Positions 26,507 to 36,244 are shown, numbered from the stretch's first letter. The stretch is DNA of 64,000 nucleotides from Acinetobacter rongchengensis (GCF_003611475.1 NZ_RAXT01000003.1:1-64000), one strand, 5' to 3'. Program-made: numbers and translations. The notes: a model not told the origin generated them from the letters alone.

Positions 26507-27328
26507 TTAATACGACAAAGTACTCAGATATTGCGATGGTGTTACACCCATGGCTTTTTTAAAATGTCGATTAAAATGGCTTTGATCTGAAAAACCACTA
26601 TTCTGTGCTGTAGTCGCAATACTGAAACCTTGTTTAAGCAGCTGACGTGCCTTTTGTAAACGAACTTGAACCAGCCAACTGTGTGGTGGCAGACCTGTAT
26701 ACTTTTTAAACTCACGTAAAAAATGCCAAGGACTAATACCGACCGAACTAGCAAGATCAGTAAGAGAATAATCATGCTCAGGAAAACTACTGAGCAGCTC
26801 TTTAACTATTTCTATTTTTCGTTGAGCTTCGGGCAATTCCGCAGGGGTTAATTTCGCACGTCCATATCGACTCATTAAACGTGCAAGTGTGGATAAATAC
26901 ATACTTTCTTTTAACAGCGCATTGTCTTTTTGTTCTAACAAATCAAATAGTAAGGAAAGTTGTTGTGCCAATCCAATATCATGTACCACAGCATTTGGAA
27001 ACCAAGGCACACTGTTCTTTACTGTGAAAAAATCTTCACTGATCTCTAAAAGCATTTCAGGCGTTGGGTAAATTGCACGGTATTTCCATCCTGACTCTAC
27101 AGCAGATGAACCTGTATGAATTTCATCTGCATTGACCAAAATAATATCGCCTTTGGGTGCTGTATGTAGTTGTCCTGTCCGAAAAAAACTTTGTGCGCCC
27201 TCTTCAATTACACCTATGCAATAACCTTCATGCACATGCTTTGAAAATTGTTTATGGTGATATTGTGCTTTTAACAACTCTAATCCACCCAATTCCTTAA
27301 GGTGAAAATAGCTTGCCCACTCCTGCAT
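26507..27328 (-). CDS. AraC-family transcriptional regulator
   Basis: 273 aa. The N-terminal cupin-like effector domain spans about residues 15-150 (QFSKHVHEGYCIGVIEEGAQSFFRTGQLH, GDIILVNADEIHTG). The C-terminal double helix-turn-helix spans about 175-270 (LTDLASSVGISPWHFLREFKKYTGLPPHSWLVQVRLQKARQLL, TTAQNSGFSDQSHFNRHFKKAMGVTPSQY). This is the layout of regulators that control adjacent LysE or AzlCD amino acid exporters. The gap to azlC is about 85 bp on the same strand, so they may share a transcript or be regulated together. Confidence 0.9.
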   Translation of the reverse strand: MQEWASYFHLKELGGLELLKAQYHHKQFSKHVHEGYCIGVIEEGAQSFFRTGQLHTAPKGDIILVNADEIHTGSSAVESGWKYRAIYPTPEMLLEISEDFFTVKNSVPWFPNAVVHDIGLAQQLSLLFDLLEQKDNALLKESMYLSTLARLMSRYGRAKLTPAELPEAQRKIEIVKELLSSFPEHDYSLTDLASSVGISPWHFLREFKKYTGLPPHSWLVQVRLQKARQLLKQGFSIATTAQNSGFSDQSHFNRHFKKAMGVTPSQYLSTLSY

Positions 27329-27449
27329 CTTTCTATTCAGACTTTATTGATTGGTTTAAAAATAACATGATTCAACAAAACGTATAGTACAAAATTGCTG
27401 TACTACACACTTTTGAGGCTTGATCTGTTTGACTTGATGATTGGTAGGA

Positions 27450-27998
27450 TTATTGGTAAGTCTTACCCTCATGTTTTAGCCAACCATTTTCATGGCGATG
27501 CTGAGGATCACGATGTGTCCAGTGAATTACACCACCTTGCGCGCTATATTCATATTCACCAAAAAATTCTACATTATCGCCTTTCTGCAAATTGGCGACA
27601 CGTGGCGCTAGATCAATATTATGTGCCACTAAAACCGTTAAACCATTCTCTAGTGTAAGAATAAACTTTTGATGGCGTGAACCCTCATTATCATCACGTA
27701 AAATTGCTTTAACTCTTCCAACGGATTGCACTTGCACATTACTTAATTTACGTTGATAGGATTTGGCAATAACTTCAAGACCGTGCTGGTTTTGGCTATT
27801 TGCATATTGGTTATTTTGGTCGTTACTCGTAACGGAAGAGTTCGGATTTTGAGTTGTATGATTGCTTTGTTGATTTGAATATTCAGTTTTAGATTGTTGA
27901 ACTGATTCATTTTTTTGTTGATTTAGATCAATTCCAAAATAGGCAGCGACGAGCACTGCTATTGCAGCACCAATACCAAGTTGAGTTTTATTGGCCAT
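27450..27998 (-). CDS. DUF3465 protein with N-terminal membrane anchor
   Basis: 182 aa. One hydrophobic segment (LGIGAAIAVLVAAYFGI) near the N-terminus, then a Gln/Asn/Ser-rich linker of about 55 residues, then a DUF3465 domain (VKAILRDDNEGSRHQKFILTLENGLTVLVAHNIDLAPRV, GEYEYSAQGGVIHWTHRDPQHRHENGWLKHEG). The domain has an OB-fold-like look and a conserved His-rich end. It is probably periplasmic and anchored in the inner membrane. Function is unknown; it stands alone between azlCD-araC and tsf. Confidence 0.75.
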   Translation of the reverse strand: MANKTQLGIGAAIAVLVAAYFGIDLNQQKNESVQQSKTEYSNQQSNHTTQNPNSSVTSNDQNNQYANSQNQHGLEVIAKSYQRKLSNVQVQSVGRVKAILRDDNEGSRHQKFILTLENGLTVLVAHNIDLAPRVANLQKGDNVEFFGEYEYSAQGGVIHWTHRDPQHRHENGWLKHEGKTYQ

Positions 27999-28119
27999 AT
28001 ATTTAACAATTATGATAATAAGATATTGGTGAATTATAGAAGAATCAGAGAAATTTTATGTACTTAATCTTTTAAAATCAGCAATTTTATTAATTGAATT
28101 TTAAATATCTGTTTTAAAT

Positions 28120-28151
28120 AAAAAACCCCTCAAAAATTTGAGAGGTTTTTT
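28120..28151 (-). terminator. tsf terminator
   Basis: The stem AAAAAACCCCTCAAA / TTTGAGAGGTTTTTT has one mismatch and lies 25 bp after the tsf stop; T-runs occur on both strands. Confidence 0.85.
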
Positions 28152-28175
28152 GTATTTTTACTGAATCAGTAAAAA

Positions 28176-29057
28176 TTATTGAGCAGCGGCAGCAGCCTGA
28201 GCAGCAGCAACTTCATCAGCAAAGCTCATTTCAGCTTTCTTCTCAATACCTTCACCTACTTCGAAGCGAACGAATTGAGTAACAGTAGTGCCAGTCGCTT
28301 TTAATACATCAGCAACTTTCTTGTCGTTGTCGATGACGTACATTTGACGCTCAAGAACAACTTCGTTCAAGTATTTTTCAACTGAACCAGTCACCATTTT
28401 TTCTACGATATTCGCTGGTTTACCAGATTCAATCGCTTTAGCTTCTGCAATTTCTTTCTCTTTCGCGATAAGATCAGCAGAAACGTCTTCAGCTGTAACA
28501 GCAACTGGGTTGAATGCAGCAACGTGCATTGCAATACCTTTACCAGTTTCAGCAGAACCTGTGTAAGAAACAACAACACCGATTTTTAAACCGTGTTTGT
28601 AAACTGCAAGGTTTTCACCTTCAACAATTGCAGCACGACGTACTTGGATGTTTTCACCGATTTTTTGAACAAGTGCAATACGCGCTTCTTCAACAGTTGT
28701 ACCATCTTCAAGTTTAAGTTCAGCAATTTGAGCAGCGTCAGTTACACCAGCAGCAAGAGCAGCAGCAGCAACTTTAGCAGAGAAACCAGCAAAGTTTTCG
28801 TCTTTCGCAACGAAGTCAGTTTGACAGTTAACTTCTAAAAGAATTGCTTTGTTACCTTCTTGGGCAATTGTGATTGCGCCATCAGCAGCGATGTTACCAG
28901 CTTTTTTAGCTGCTTTTGCTTGACCTGATTTACGAAGGTTATCAATCGCTAATTCGATGTCACCGTTTGCTTCTGTTAATGCTTTTTTGCATTCCATCAT
29001 CGCAAGACCAGTACGGTCACGTAATTCTTTTACCATGCTCGCAGTAACTGCAGTCAT
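28176..29057 (-). CDS. tsf: Elongation factor Ts
   Basis: 293 aa, the nucleotide exchange factor for EF-Tu. The N-terminal UBA-like domain with [27 protein letters not shown] and the core with [17 protein letters not shown] are diagnostic. Length is close to E. coli EF-Ts (283 aa). AGGAG sits six bases before the ATG. It follows rpsB with a hairpin attenuator in between, the usual rpsB-tsf arrangement. Confidence 0.97.
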   Translation of the reverse strand: MTAVTASMVKELRDRTGLAMMECKKALTEANGDIELAIDNLRKSGQAKAAKKAGNIAADGAITIAQEGNKAILLEVNCQTDFVAKDENFAGFSAKVAAAALAAGVTDAAQIAELKLEDGTTVEEARIALVQKIGENIQVRRAAIVEGENLAVYKHGLKIGVVVSYTGSAETGKGIAMHVAAFNPVAVTAEDVSADLIAKEKEIAEAKAIESGKPANIVEKMVTGSVEKYLNEVVLERQMYVIDNDKKVADVLKATGTTVTQFVRFEVGEGIEKKAEMSFADEVAAAQAAAAAQ

Positions 29058-29098
29058 GTTGTTCTCCTAAATACGGTAGAATATGAATCTGTTCAACA

Positions 29099-29130
29099 AA
29101 AACGGCCCAAAGTGTACTCTGGGCCGTTTT
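29099..29130 (-). terminator. Attenuator hairpin between rpsB and tsf
   Basis: The arms AACGGCCCA (29101-29109) and TGGGCCGTT (29120-29128) are GC-rich. On the minus strand GGGCCGTTTTTG gives a U-run. It probably trims tsf expression relative to rpsB. Confidence 0.8.
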
Positions 29131-29196
29131 GCTTTATCGACGCTTATTTTGTCATCATTATAAATTGCAAAAATGACAAGCTTGCGTCAAAACGCA

Positions 29197-29949
29197 TTAA
29201 GCCTCAGGAGCTTCTTTCGCAGCTTCTTCGCCTTTAGCTTGAGCATTCGCTTGAGTTTGAGCGTATTCTTTACCAGCAATAATCGCATCAGCCATAGCAG
29301 AAGCATAAAGTGTTACAGCACGGATCGCATCATCATTACCCGGAATAACGAAATCTACGTTATCTGGGTTAGAGTTTGTATCAACGATACCGATAACTGG
29401 AATACCAAGGTTCTTCGCTTCTTTAATAGCGATCGCTTCGTGATCAACGTCGATGATGAACAATGCGTCAGGTAAACCACCCATGTTCTTAACACCGCCT
29501 AAAGAGCGTTCAAGTTTTTCCATTTCACGCGTACGTTCTAAAGCTTCACGTTTAGTTAGTTTAGCAAAAGTACCGTCTTGTGATTGAGTTTGAAGATCTT
29601 TCAAACGGTTGATTGACTGACGAAGAGTTTTCCAGTTAGTCAACATACCACCCAACCAACGGTGATCTACATAAGGTTGACCAGCGCGTTGAGCTTGTTC
29701 ACGGATGATGTTTGAAGCAGCACGTTTTGTACCAACAAACAATACTTTGTTCTTTTTGCTTGCAAGATTGTTAACAAAATTCAAAGCATCATTTAACGCA
29801 GGAACAGTGTGTTCAAGGTTGATGATGTGAATACGGTTACGCGCACCAAAAATGTATTGACGCATTTTTGGGTTCCAGAAGCGAGTTTGGTGACCAAAGT
29901 GCGCGCCAGCTTGAAGAAGGTCGCGCATGCTTACGTTGTAATCTGCCAT
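29197..29949 (-). CDS. rpsB: 30S ribosomal protein S2
   Basis: 250 aa, starting [29 protein letters not shown]. The S2 signatures are present, including [18 protein letters not shown] and [28 protein letters not shown]. The ATG at 29949 is the family start; an open frame runs further upstream only through the structured leader. It binds the 30S platform and is first in rpsB-tsf. Confidence 0.97.
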   Translation of the reverse strand: MADYNVSMRDLLQAGAHFGHQTRFWNPKMRQYIFGARNRIHIINLEHTVPALNDALNFVNNLASKKNKVLFVGTKRAASNIIREQAQRAGQPYVDHRWLGGMLTNWKTLRQSINRLKDLQTQSQDGTFAKLTKREALERTREMEKLERSLGGVKNMGGLPDALFIIDVDHEAIAIKEAKNLGIPVIGIVDTNSNPDNVDFVIPGNDDAIRAVTLYASAMADAIIAGKEYAQTQANAQAKGEEAAKEAPEA

Positions 29950-29964
29950 TTTCTTTACCTTAAA

Positions 29965-30065
29965 AGTTTGGGTTAGGCCTCCATATGTCCGCATTCTCCA
30001 CCTCAGGATTAAAAAACCTTCAGGCACCCAGAGTAATGTGACGACATATGTGCGGATTTTTAAAT
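29965..30065 (-). promoter_or_regulatory. rpsB leader (S2 autoregulatory RNA)
   Basis: On the minus strand the leader contains TCCGCACATATGTCG, then GGGTGCCTGAAGG, then TGCGGACATATGGAGGC, just ahead of the rpsB ribosome site. Two pairings compete: UCCGC with GCGGA, and CAUAUGUC with GACAUAUG. Gammaproteobacterial rpsB leaders are known to bind S2 and shut down rpsB-tsf translation, and position and motif content fit. The exact fold is my inference. Confidence 0.6.
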
Positions 30066-30182
30066 GCCCTTTATCAAAATTCTCGTTAACAGCTCATAAA
30101 GAAAGTAACGAAAAGCATTTGATAATTTGGGCGGCTATTTATACCATAGTCACATACAAATTTCCAAAAGTTTTTAAAGATC

Positions 30183-31010
30183 ATGAACAGTACTTATGAA
30201 GCTCCCCGTCGATTAATCAAAACCGCAGATGATATTGAGAAAATGCGTGTAGCGGGTCGACTGGCTGCAGAAGTTTTGGATATGATCAAACCACATATCA
30301 AACCAGGTGTTTCGACACTTGAACTTGATACGATTTGTCATGATTATATCGTGAATAAACAAGATGCTATCCCAGCATGCTTAGGTTATGGCGCTGCACC
30401 AGGCCGTGCCGCATTCCAACATGTGATCTGTACTTCAGTGAATCATGTGGTTTGTCATGGTGTTCCTTCTGCAAGTAAAATTTTAAAGAAAGGCGATATT
30501 CTCAATATTGATGTCACTGTGATTAAAGATGGTTTCCACGGCGATACCAACATGATGTATATCGTTGGTGGCGAGACGTCTATTCTTGCAGATCGTTTAT
30601 GTAAAGTTGCTCAAGAAGCGATGTACCGTGGTATCGCCACTGTAAAAGCAGGTTCTACCATTGGTGATATTGGTTATGCCATTCAACGTTATGTAGAATC
30701 AGAGCGTTTCAGTGTAGTCCGTGAATATTGCGGTCATGGTATTGGTACTGTTTTCCATGATGAACCACAGGTTCTACATTATGGCCAACCAAACACAGGT
30801 ATGGTTTTAGAAGAAGGCATGACCTTTACCATTGAACCGATGGTCAATGCGGGTGTTTGGCAAACGCGTTTGATGGGCGATAAATGGACGGTTGTGACGA
30901 AAGATCATAGTCTATCTGCACAATATGAACATACCCTGCTCGTCACTAAAAATGGTGTAGAAGTATTAACAGCTCGCCCTGAAGAAGACTTGTCTCGTTT
31001 TACAAAATAA
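30183..31010 (+). CDS. map: Methionine aminopeptidase, type I
   Basis: 275 aa, removing N-terminal Met from new proteins. Metal ligands are visible: Asp and Asp in NIDVTVIKDGFHGDTNMM, His in CGHGIGTVFHDEPQV, Glu in TIEPMV and Glu in SAQYEHTLLV. The length is slightly above E. coli Map (264 aa), with a short N-terminal extension. It is divergent from rpsB, the same gene pairing as in E. coli. No strong ribosome site is visible before the ATG. Confidence 0.96.
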   Translation: MNSTYEAPRRLIKTADDIEKMRVAGRLAAEVLDMIKPHIKPGVSTLELDTICHDYIVNKQDAIPACLGYGAAPGRAAFQHVICTSVNHVVCHGVPSASKILKKGDILNIDVTVIKDGFHGDTNMMYIVGGETSILADRLCKVAQEAMYRGIATVKAGSTIGDIGYAIQRYVESERFSVVREYCGHGIGTVFHDEPQVLHYGQPNTGMVLEEGMTFTIEPMVNAGVWQTRLMGDKWTVVTKDHSLSAQYEHTLLVTKNGVEVLTARPEEDLSRFTK

Positions 31011-31045
31011 AAAGTCATTGACTTAATGACCCTTGTTTTAATTTT

Positions 31046-31075
31046 AAAAGGTCACCTATAGGTGGCCTTTTTTTA
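31046..31075 (+). terminator. map terminator
   Basis: The stem AAAAGGTCACC / GGTGGCCTTTT (one G-U pair) has loop TATA and is followed by T-rich DNA. The rest of 31076-31334 is AT-rich and carries AGTAACAAGTT twice (31094-31104 and 31161-31171), a possible direct-repeat site ahead of the porin gene. Confidence 0.85.
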
Positions 31076-31334
31076 TGATTCATTCAACAACCCAGTAACA
31101 AGTTATTGTTTTAAAAATAAATATAGATAAATTTTAGCCTTAAAAAAAATGTAATGACAAAGTAACAAGTTTACATGATCTAAGCACTTTTTAAACTTGA
31201 TAATAAAACTTCAAGCGAAATAATACATTTGGGAAAAGAATATCCCTTCAAAAACAACAATATTTTTTTATCCAACTTATCAATAATGGGCACTTATAAA
31301 AATTAGTATCAATTTTCGGACATGGAGTCCTATT

Positions 31335-32450
31335 ATGAATAAGTCATTACTTTGCCTTATCGCCTCGTGCTCATTTACACCGATCCTCAGTCATGCAAGT
31401 TCCCCTTACTTTAGCTTTAAAGATGGCGATGGCTTTAAACGTTTTTCAGTGTCTGTAGGCGCACTTTATGTCAAACCTACAGGGCAAGCTCAACCTTTTC
31501 AAATCAACACCGCTGTAGATGAAGGTCAAAAAGCAGCAGTAGGTGACGTCAAAGTTGACTCTGTACTCAATGCAATTGATGAAAGCCAAAGTGGCGCAAC
31601 AGCCAAGAAGAATTTTTTGAAAACAGCCGTAGATTTAGATGTGATTGGTTTATTGTCTTATCAAGATGAAACTGGTACCAAATATTTAAAATCGAACGTT
31701 GCAGGTGAAGCGACCATCAATGGTCTTTCTCAATGGGAATCAGAAGGTACAGGACTTGAAGCAGATGATGTTACAACACTGGGAATTATGTCTAACTACT
31801 TCTTTACCGACAATATTTCTCTTGAAGTCAAAGCGGGAGTCCCACCCAAAGTCGATATTATGGGTAAAGGAAAAATTTATGCACCGCTCTCAGGAATTGC
31901 GACTCCAAGCGGTATAGGCTCTCTAGTAGGTGATTTACCTTTAAAGAAAGATATTTTTATTACAGACCTAGAGGCACATGAAAAAGCAGCTTCAGCACGC
32001 GCTTGGACGCCTGCTTTTGAGTTTCAGTATCACTTTGGAAAAACAGGTGTAAATAAATTCAGACCTTATATTGGTGTAGGAATGATGTACGCCTATTTCA
32101 ATGAGTTGGAAATCAATAAAAATATTGAACAAGATTTAATTAATGCGGGCCACATGATTGTCAACCTAAAACAAAATCAAGCAGGTGCTGCTTTGGATGG
32201 CAAAAAAAGTAGTGGTAATCCTAAAGTGAAATTAGATGCTGAGGATGTTTTTGCACCAATAGCAACAGCAGGATTCACTTATGATTTTAATGATCGTTGG
32301 TTTGCTGTCGGTTCTATTTCCTACGCACAATTGAAAGGAACCACAAAAATTACGGTTGCAGATGATCAATATGGCGACTTGATCAATGCTGAAACAGATA
32401 TCGAAATCAATCCAATTCTAGGTTATGCAGGTATTGGTTATCGTTTTTAA
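31335..32450 (+). CDS. OmpW-family outer membrane protein
   Basis: 371 aa. A signal peptide ends near SHASS (residues 1-22, MNKSLLCLIASCSFTPILSHA). The remainder is a beta-barrel sequence with alternating aromatic residues and OmpW marks such as VTTLGIMSNYFFTDNISLEVKAGVPPKVDIMGKGK and FRPYIGVGMMYAYF, and it ends YAGIGYRF with the C-terminal Phe used for barrel assembly. It is much longer than E. coli OmpW (about 212 aa) because of long loop insertions near residues 60-110 and 170-210. It probably forms a small hydrophobic-solute pore; the substrate is unknown. Confidence 0.85.
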   Translation: MNKSLLCLIASCSFTPILSHASSPYFSFKDGDGFKRFSVSVGALYVKPTGQAQPFQINTAVDEGQKAAVGDVKVDSVLNAIDESQSGATAKKNFLKTAVDLDVIGLLSYQDETGTKYLKSNVAGEATINGLSQWESEGTGLEADDVTTLGIMSNYFFTDNISLEVKAGVPPKVDIMGKGKIYAPLSGIATPSGIGSLVGDLPLKKDIFITDLEAHEKAASARAWTPAFEFQYHFGKTGVNKFRPYIGVGMMYAYFNELEINKNIEQDLINAGHMIVNLKQNQAGAALDGKKSSGNPKVKLDAEDVFAPIATAGFTYDFNDRWFAVGSISYAQLKGTTKITVADDQYGDLINAETDIEINPILGYAGIGYRF

Positions 32451-32476
32451 GTAAACGCTTGTTCACACTTGAAAAT

Positions 32477-32496
32477 GAACGATCTTCGGGTCGTTC
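32477..32496 (+). terminator. OmpW-like gene terminator
   Basis: GAACGATC-TTCG-GGTCGTTC is an 8-bp stem with a stable UUCG tetraloop, 27 bp after the stop. The following T tract is short. Confidence 0.7.
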
Positions 32497-32653
32497 TTAT
32501 TGAATTAAATTAATTTATATTTCATATGATTAAAACACAATCAAGCCTATAAAAAATATTTATCGATTGTTCAAACTTTATTTTATCGTCATTCAACATT
32601 CAATCATCTACAATGACTATTCAAAGGTTTTAGTACAATGAATTGGATGACTT

Positions 32654-33880
32654 ATGTCTCAGATTACGGATGATACCCGCTTTTCAAAACCGCTGATTTT
32701 TATGCTAATTGGGAGTGCGTTTATTCTAGCGCTCTCCTTAGGTGTACGACATGGTTTTGGGCTTTATCTAGTACCCATGAGCAATGAGTTTCATTGGAGT
32801 CATCAGGTTTTCAGCCTTGCGATTGCAATACAAAACTTACTTTGGGGGGCAATGCAACCTTTTACAGGTGCATTAGCAGACAAATACGGCAGTAAAAAAG
32901 TCGTGATTGCAGGCGGTGTACTATATAGCCTCGGCCTGCTGCTGATGTCTATCAGCTCAAATGCGTTATTGCTTGATTTTAGTGTCGGCGTGATTATTGG
33001 CTTAGCATTATCCGCAACTTCATTTTCAATTCTTCTTTCAGCTGTAGGTCGAGCTGCGCATCCAAGTAAGCGTAGTATGGCAATGGGGATTGCCAGCGCC
33101 GCTGGCTCTTTTGGGCAATTTATTATGTTGCCAACCACGTTATTGCTGATAAAGAGTTTTGGCTGGTCATCAGCATTGGTCATTACAGCAATCTTGGTTG
33201 CGCTGATTATCCCGCTTGCATGGATGCTGAAAGCGCCAATGTATGTTGCACCCAATGCAATCACTCAAGTTGCAAAGCCAAGTTTATCATTCAAACAAAT
33301 TTTGAAGATCGCATTTAATCACAAACCCTTTTTATGGTTGGCTTTTGGTTTTTTAGTCTGCGGCTTCCAAGTGGTGTTTTTAGGCATTCATTTGCCTGGC
33401 TATTTAATCGATCATGGTTTTGATGCTTCTACAGGAACCGTGTTTTTAGCATTGGTTGGATTATTTAATATTGTTGGCACTTATACAGCAGGATATTTAG
33501 GTGATAAATTTTCAAAACCACACTTGCTGATGGGACTTTATGGATTACGTGGTGTTGCCATTATTGCCTTTTTAACACTTCCTCTTAGCATTTGGACAAT
33601 TTATGCTTTTGGTATCATCATGGGACTATTATGGTTATCTACCGTTCCATTAACCAATGGTATTGTCGCCAATATGTTTGGTGTTAAATACCTCACTACA
33701 CTCACAGGTATCGTGTTTTTCACCCACCAAGTTGGATCATTTTTTGGGGGATGGCTTGGCGGTTTAAACCATGATCTCACAGGAAATTACAATGCAATTT
33801 GGATCTGTTCAATTGTATTGAGTGGTTTAGGCGTGATGGTGCATTTCTTTGTCAATGAGGAGGCAATTGTTCATGACTGA
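32654..33880 (+). CDS. MFS transporter
   Basis: 408 aa with 12 predicted membrane spans. The first half holds the MFS loop motif GALADKYGSKKVVI and the second half GYLGDKFSKPHLL. The start region LGVRHGFGLYLVPMSNEFHW resembles the monocarboxylate/oxalate-type branch of MFS permeases. Substrate cannot be read from the sequence. Its stop codon overlaps the ATG of a 47-aa membrane peptide gene by 8 bases, so the two are translationally coupled. Confidence 0.88.
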   Translation: MSQITDDTRFSKPLIFMLIGSAFILALSLGVRHGFGLYLVPMSNEFHWSHQVFSLAIAIQNLLWGAMQPFTGALADKYGSKKVVIAGGVLYSLGLLLMSISSNALLLDFSVGVIIGLALSATSFSILLSAVGRAAHPSKRSMAMGIASAAGSFGQFIMLPTTLLLIKSFGWSSALVITAILVALIIPLAWMLKAPMYVAPNAITQVAKPSLSFKQILKIAFNHKPFLWLAFGFLVCGFQVVFLGIHLPGYLIDHGFDASTGTVFLALVGLFNIVGTYTAGYLGDKFSKPHLLMGLYGLRGVAIIAFLTLPLSIWTIYAFGIIMGLLWLSTVPLTNGIVANMFGVKYLTTLTGIVFFTHQVGSFFGGWLGGLNHDLTGNYNAIWICSIVLSGLGVMVHFFVNEEAIVHD

Positions 33881-34016
33881 TTCATTATCAACATTTTCAT
33901 GGTTAAAAGCAGTACTGTGGATTGGTTTAATCATCATTTTCAGTTTTGCTATTTTCCTTTGGCTGAGTACCCCTGATTTATTTGAATATTTTAATATGGC
34001 GTTTTGTGCACATTAA
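33873..34016 (+). CDS. Small membrane protein coupled to the MFS transporter, 47 aa
   Basis: The ORF overlaps the end of the transporter gene (ATGACTGA junction) and has AGGAGG nine bases before its ATG. It encodes MTDSLSTFSW, then one hydrophobic segment (AVLWIGLIIIFSFAIFLWL), then a short tail ending FNMAFCAH. Too short for routine calling, but the overlap and ribosome site make translation likely. I do not recognise a family. It may be an accessory peptide of the permease. Confidence 0.65.
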   Translation: MTDSLSTFSWLKAVLWIGLIIIFSFAIFLWLSTPDLFEYFNMAFCAH

Positions 34017-34200
34017 GTTTTAAAAATAGAATGTCTTATTCGTGATAGGACATTCTCACCTCACTCAGCACCTCTTGTTTAAAACATAGTATCAAAGCAT
34101 TTCGATATTTTAATACGCTTATTTTGGTGAATAAAAAATTTACATCAAACAACTGTTCTGCTATTTCTAATCATCTACTGTCTCGCTTAATCATTCAACG

Positions 34201-34908
34201 ATGCATCTAACTTTATATCATTTAATACAATCACGATCGCAGCGAATTCTATGGCTACTGGAAGAATTAGGCTTAGACTATGATTTAAAAACCTATAATA
34301 AGCATCTTGATGAGAATCAACACGATGAATTAAAACAGTTCAATCCATTTGCACAATTTCCAACTTTACTGATTGCGGATCATGAGCAAGCTTCTCCAGT
34401 TGTCTTAACTGAAACTGCCGCGATTACTGATTATTTCAGTCATAAAACTCAACAACTGGGTATCCAAGCATTACAAGCTCAAGAAGTGATTGATTTTTAT
34501 TTTTGGAAGAATTTTGCTGAAACTAATTTCATGCCGAACTTAGCACTTAAGCAGATATTTAGTAGAATTGTGCAACGAACACCTTTTCCATTGCATTACT
34601 TGGCTCGGCTTTTTAAACATGCTTTTGATCGTGGATTTTTGAATAAGACATTACATCAACAAATGCAACTGATTGATCAACAATTACAACTACATACATG
34701 GATAGCAGGTGAAACGTTTACTATTGCAGACATTCAACTTTGGTTCCCATTACAAGCGTGCTTTGAACTTGATTTAGACTTTCAACAATATTCAGCGATT
34801 CAACGCTATCTATTACAAATACAAAGCAGACCAGCCTTTCAAATTGCATTAATAAAAGGACAATGGTCTGCACAAGTATTTCAAAAATATTGGTCAAATG
34901 CTTATTGA
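34201..34908 (+). CDS. Glutathione S-transferase family protein
   Basis: 235 aa. The N-terminal thioredoxin-like domain (residues 1-80) reads LTLYHLIQSRSQRILWLLEELGLDYDLKTY, with the serine-rich GSH site SRSQR and the cis-Pro/ETAAI segment (LTETAAITDYF). The C-terminal domain is helical (about 95-215; GETFTIADIQLWFPL). It likely conjugates or reduces electrophiles in the cytoplasm. Convergent with the Old Yellow Enzyme gene. No good ribosome site precedes the ATG. Confidence 0.88.
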   Translation: MHLTLYHLIQSRSQRILWLLEELGLDYDLKTYNKHLDENQHDELKQFNPFAQFPTLLIADHEQASPVVLTETAAITDYFSHKTQQLGIQALQAQEVIDFYFWKNFAETNFMPNLALKQIFSRIVQRTPFPLHYLARLFKHAFDRGFLNKTLHQQMQLIDQQLQLHTWIAGETFTIADIQLWFPLQACFELDLDFQQYSAIQRYLLQIQSRPAFQIALIKGQWSAQVFQKYWSNAY

Positions 34909-34939
34909 TGATTTAAAACCATCATTAATATCAATCATA

Positions 34940-36184
34940 TTAAGCCGATTTACGAGAATTCACACGACCTTGAAGCACGGCTTTCACATTATTTTTTGCA
35001 TAATTTAAAAACACTTTCAACGGTGAAAGTTTTGGATTTGGTTGTTTGCCTTGAGCAATGGTTTTAAATTGAGCAGCATACCAAAGCACTTCCATAATCG
35101 CCATTTTATCGATAAACGGAATACCTGTTTTAATTGCATCAATGGCATAACGCACATCACGCCCTGCGATCAAGCTATTGCTGACATCAGGTTCTACTGC
35201 CAAAGGACGTGCAATACCAATAAATTCACATGCACCACTATCCAGTGCAGCATTCATTCCTTTTACTGTACGGAATCCACCTGTCACCATAAGATGACAT
35301 TTTACTTCTTTACGAATATTTTCAGCAAAATCGAGGAAATACGCTTCGCGTGCAATGGTACTTTGTTTGCGTTTATCTGCTTTTACCCCTGCCATTGCTG
35401 GCGCTTCATAAGTACCACCTGAGATTTCAATTAAATCGATACCTGCCGTATCTATCGCTTTAAAGACTGTTACCACTTCTTCTTCAGTAATCCCGCCACG
35501 TTGGAAATCTGCCGAATTCAGTTTTACCGATACAATAAAGTTTTCAGAAGTTTTTTCTCGTACCGCCTTATAAATTTCCAATAAAAAACGCATACGGTTT
35601 TCAATAGAACCGCCCCATTGGTCTTGGCGTTTATTGGTCAATGGTGAAAGGAACTGGCTAATCAAATAACCATGAGCACCATGTAATTGCACACCTTCAA
35701 AACCTGCTTTTTCACAAATACGTGCAGCTTCTGCAAAACGTTGAATAATATCCAAAATTTCATCTTCACGTAGCGCACGTGGTGTCCCGAAGGTTGTCGC
35801 TAACATTGGGCTAAATGGAACTGCTGATGGTGCAACAGTTTCACGATTTAGACCTTTAGGACATTGACGACCTGGATGCGACAATTGGATCAATTGCACC
35901 ATGCCATATTGCTTACCGACATTTGCCCACTCTTTTAATTTTTCTAAATCGTGTTCAGTTTCGATGGCTACAACACCAGGTTCATTTTTTGCCTCGATAT
36001 TGACCATGACATTGCCTGTAATCGCACAGCCAAGACCACCTTTTGCCCAAGCTTCATACAAACCTAGGTGTAAATTATTAGGTTGACCTTCACGATTCGC
36101 CAAAGCTTCACTCATTGCTCCTTTGATCAGGCGGTTCTTAAATATTGTATTTTTAATTTGAATCGGTTGTGCAAGATGGCTCAT
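34940..36184 (-). CDS. Old Yellow Enzyme-type NADH:flavin oxidoreductase
   Basis: 414 aa, FMN-binding TIM barrel. Marks include IKNTIFKNRLIKGAMSEALA, VQLIQLSHPGRQCP, GFEGVQLHGAHGYLISQFLSPLTNKRQDQWGGSIENRMRFLLEI and the phosphate-binding end CEFIGIARPLAVEP. It reduces activated C=C bonds of enones or similar electrophiles. The C-terminal 45 residues form a basic tail. Two perfect palindromes lie in the 100 bp before its start, suggesting tight repressor control; no regulator gene is adjacent. Confidence 0.9.
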   Translation of the reverse strand: MSHLAQPIQIKNTIFKNRLIKGAMSEALANREGQPNNLHLGLYEAWAKGGLGCAITGNVMVNIEAKNEPGVVAIETEHDLEKLKEWANVGKQYGMVQLIQLSHPGRQCPKGLNRETVAPSAVPFSPMLATTFGTPRALREDEILDIIQRFAEAARICEKAGFEGVQLHGAHGYLISQFLSPLTNKRQDQWGGSIENRMRFLLEIYKAVREKTSENFIVSVKLNSADFQRGGITEEEVVTVFKAIDTAGIDLIEISGGTYEAPAMAGVKADKRKQSTIAREAYFLDFAENIRKEVKCHLMVTGGFRTVKGMNAALDSGACEFIGIARPLAVEPDVSNSLIAGRDVRYAIDAIKTGIPFIDKMAIMEVLWYAAQFKTIAQGKQPNPKLSPLKVFLNYAKNNVKAVLQGRVNSRKSA

Positions 36185-36203
36185 GATTAAGTCTCTTATA
36201 GGC

Positions 36204-36219
36204 TAGAGTATTTACTCTA
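36204..36219. promoter_or_regulatory. Perfect 16-bp palindrome, probable operator of the OYE gene
   Basis: TAGAGTA-TT-TACTCTA has 7-bp arms and a 2-bp centre, 20 bp upstream of the OYE start. Size and place fit a dimeric TetR- or MarR-type repressor site over the leader or promoter. Confidence 0.6.
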
Positions 36220-36244
36220 AATAAAATGTACGATAGGTCAAGTG

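Noticed and set aside
32803..33264. A 153-codon open frame on the minus strand inside the MFS gene
   Set aside because: The opposite strand encodes a clear 12-span transporter; the antisense frame has shadow-like composition and no family match.
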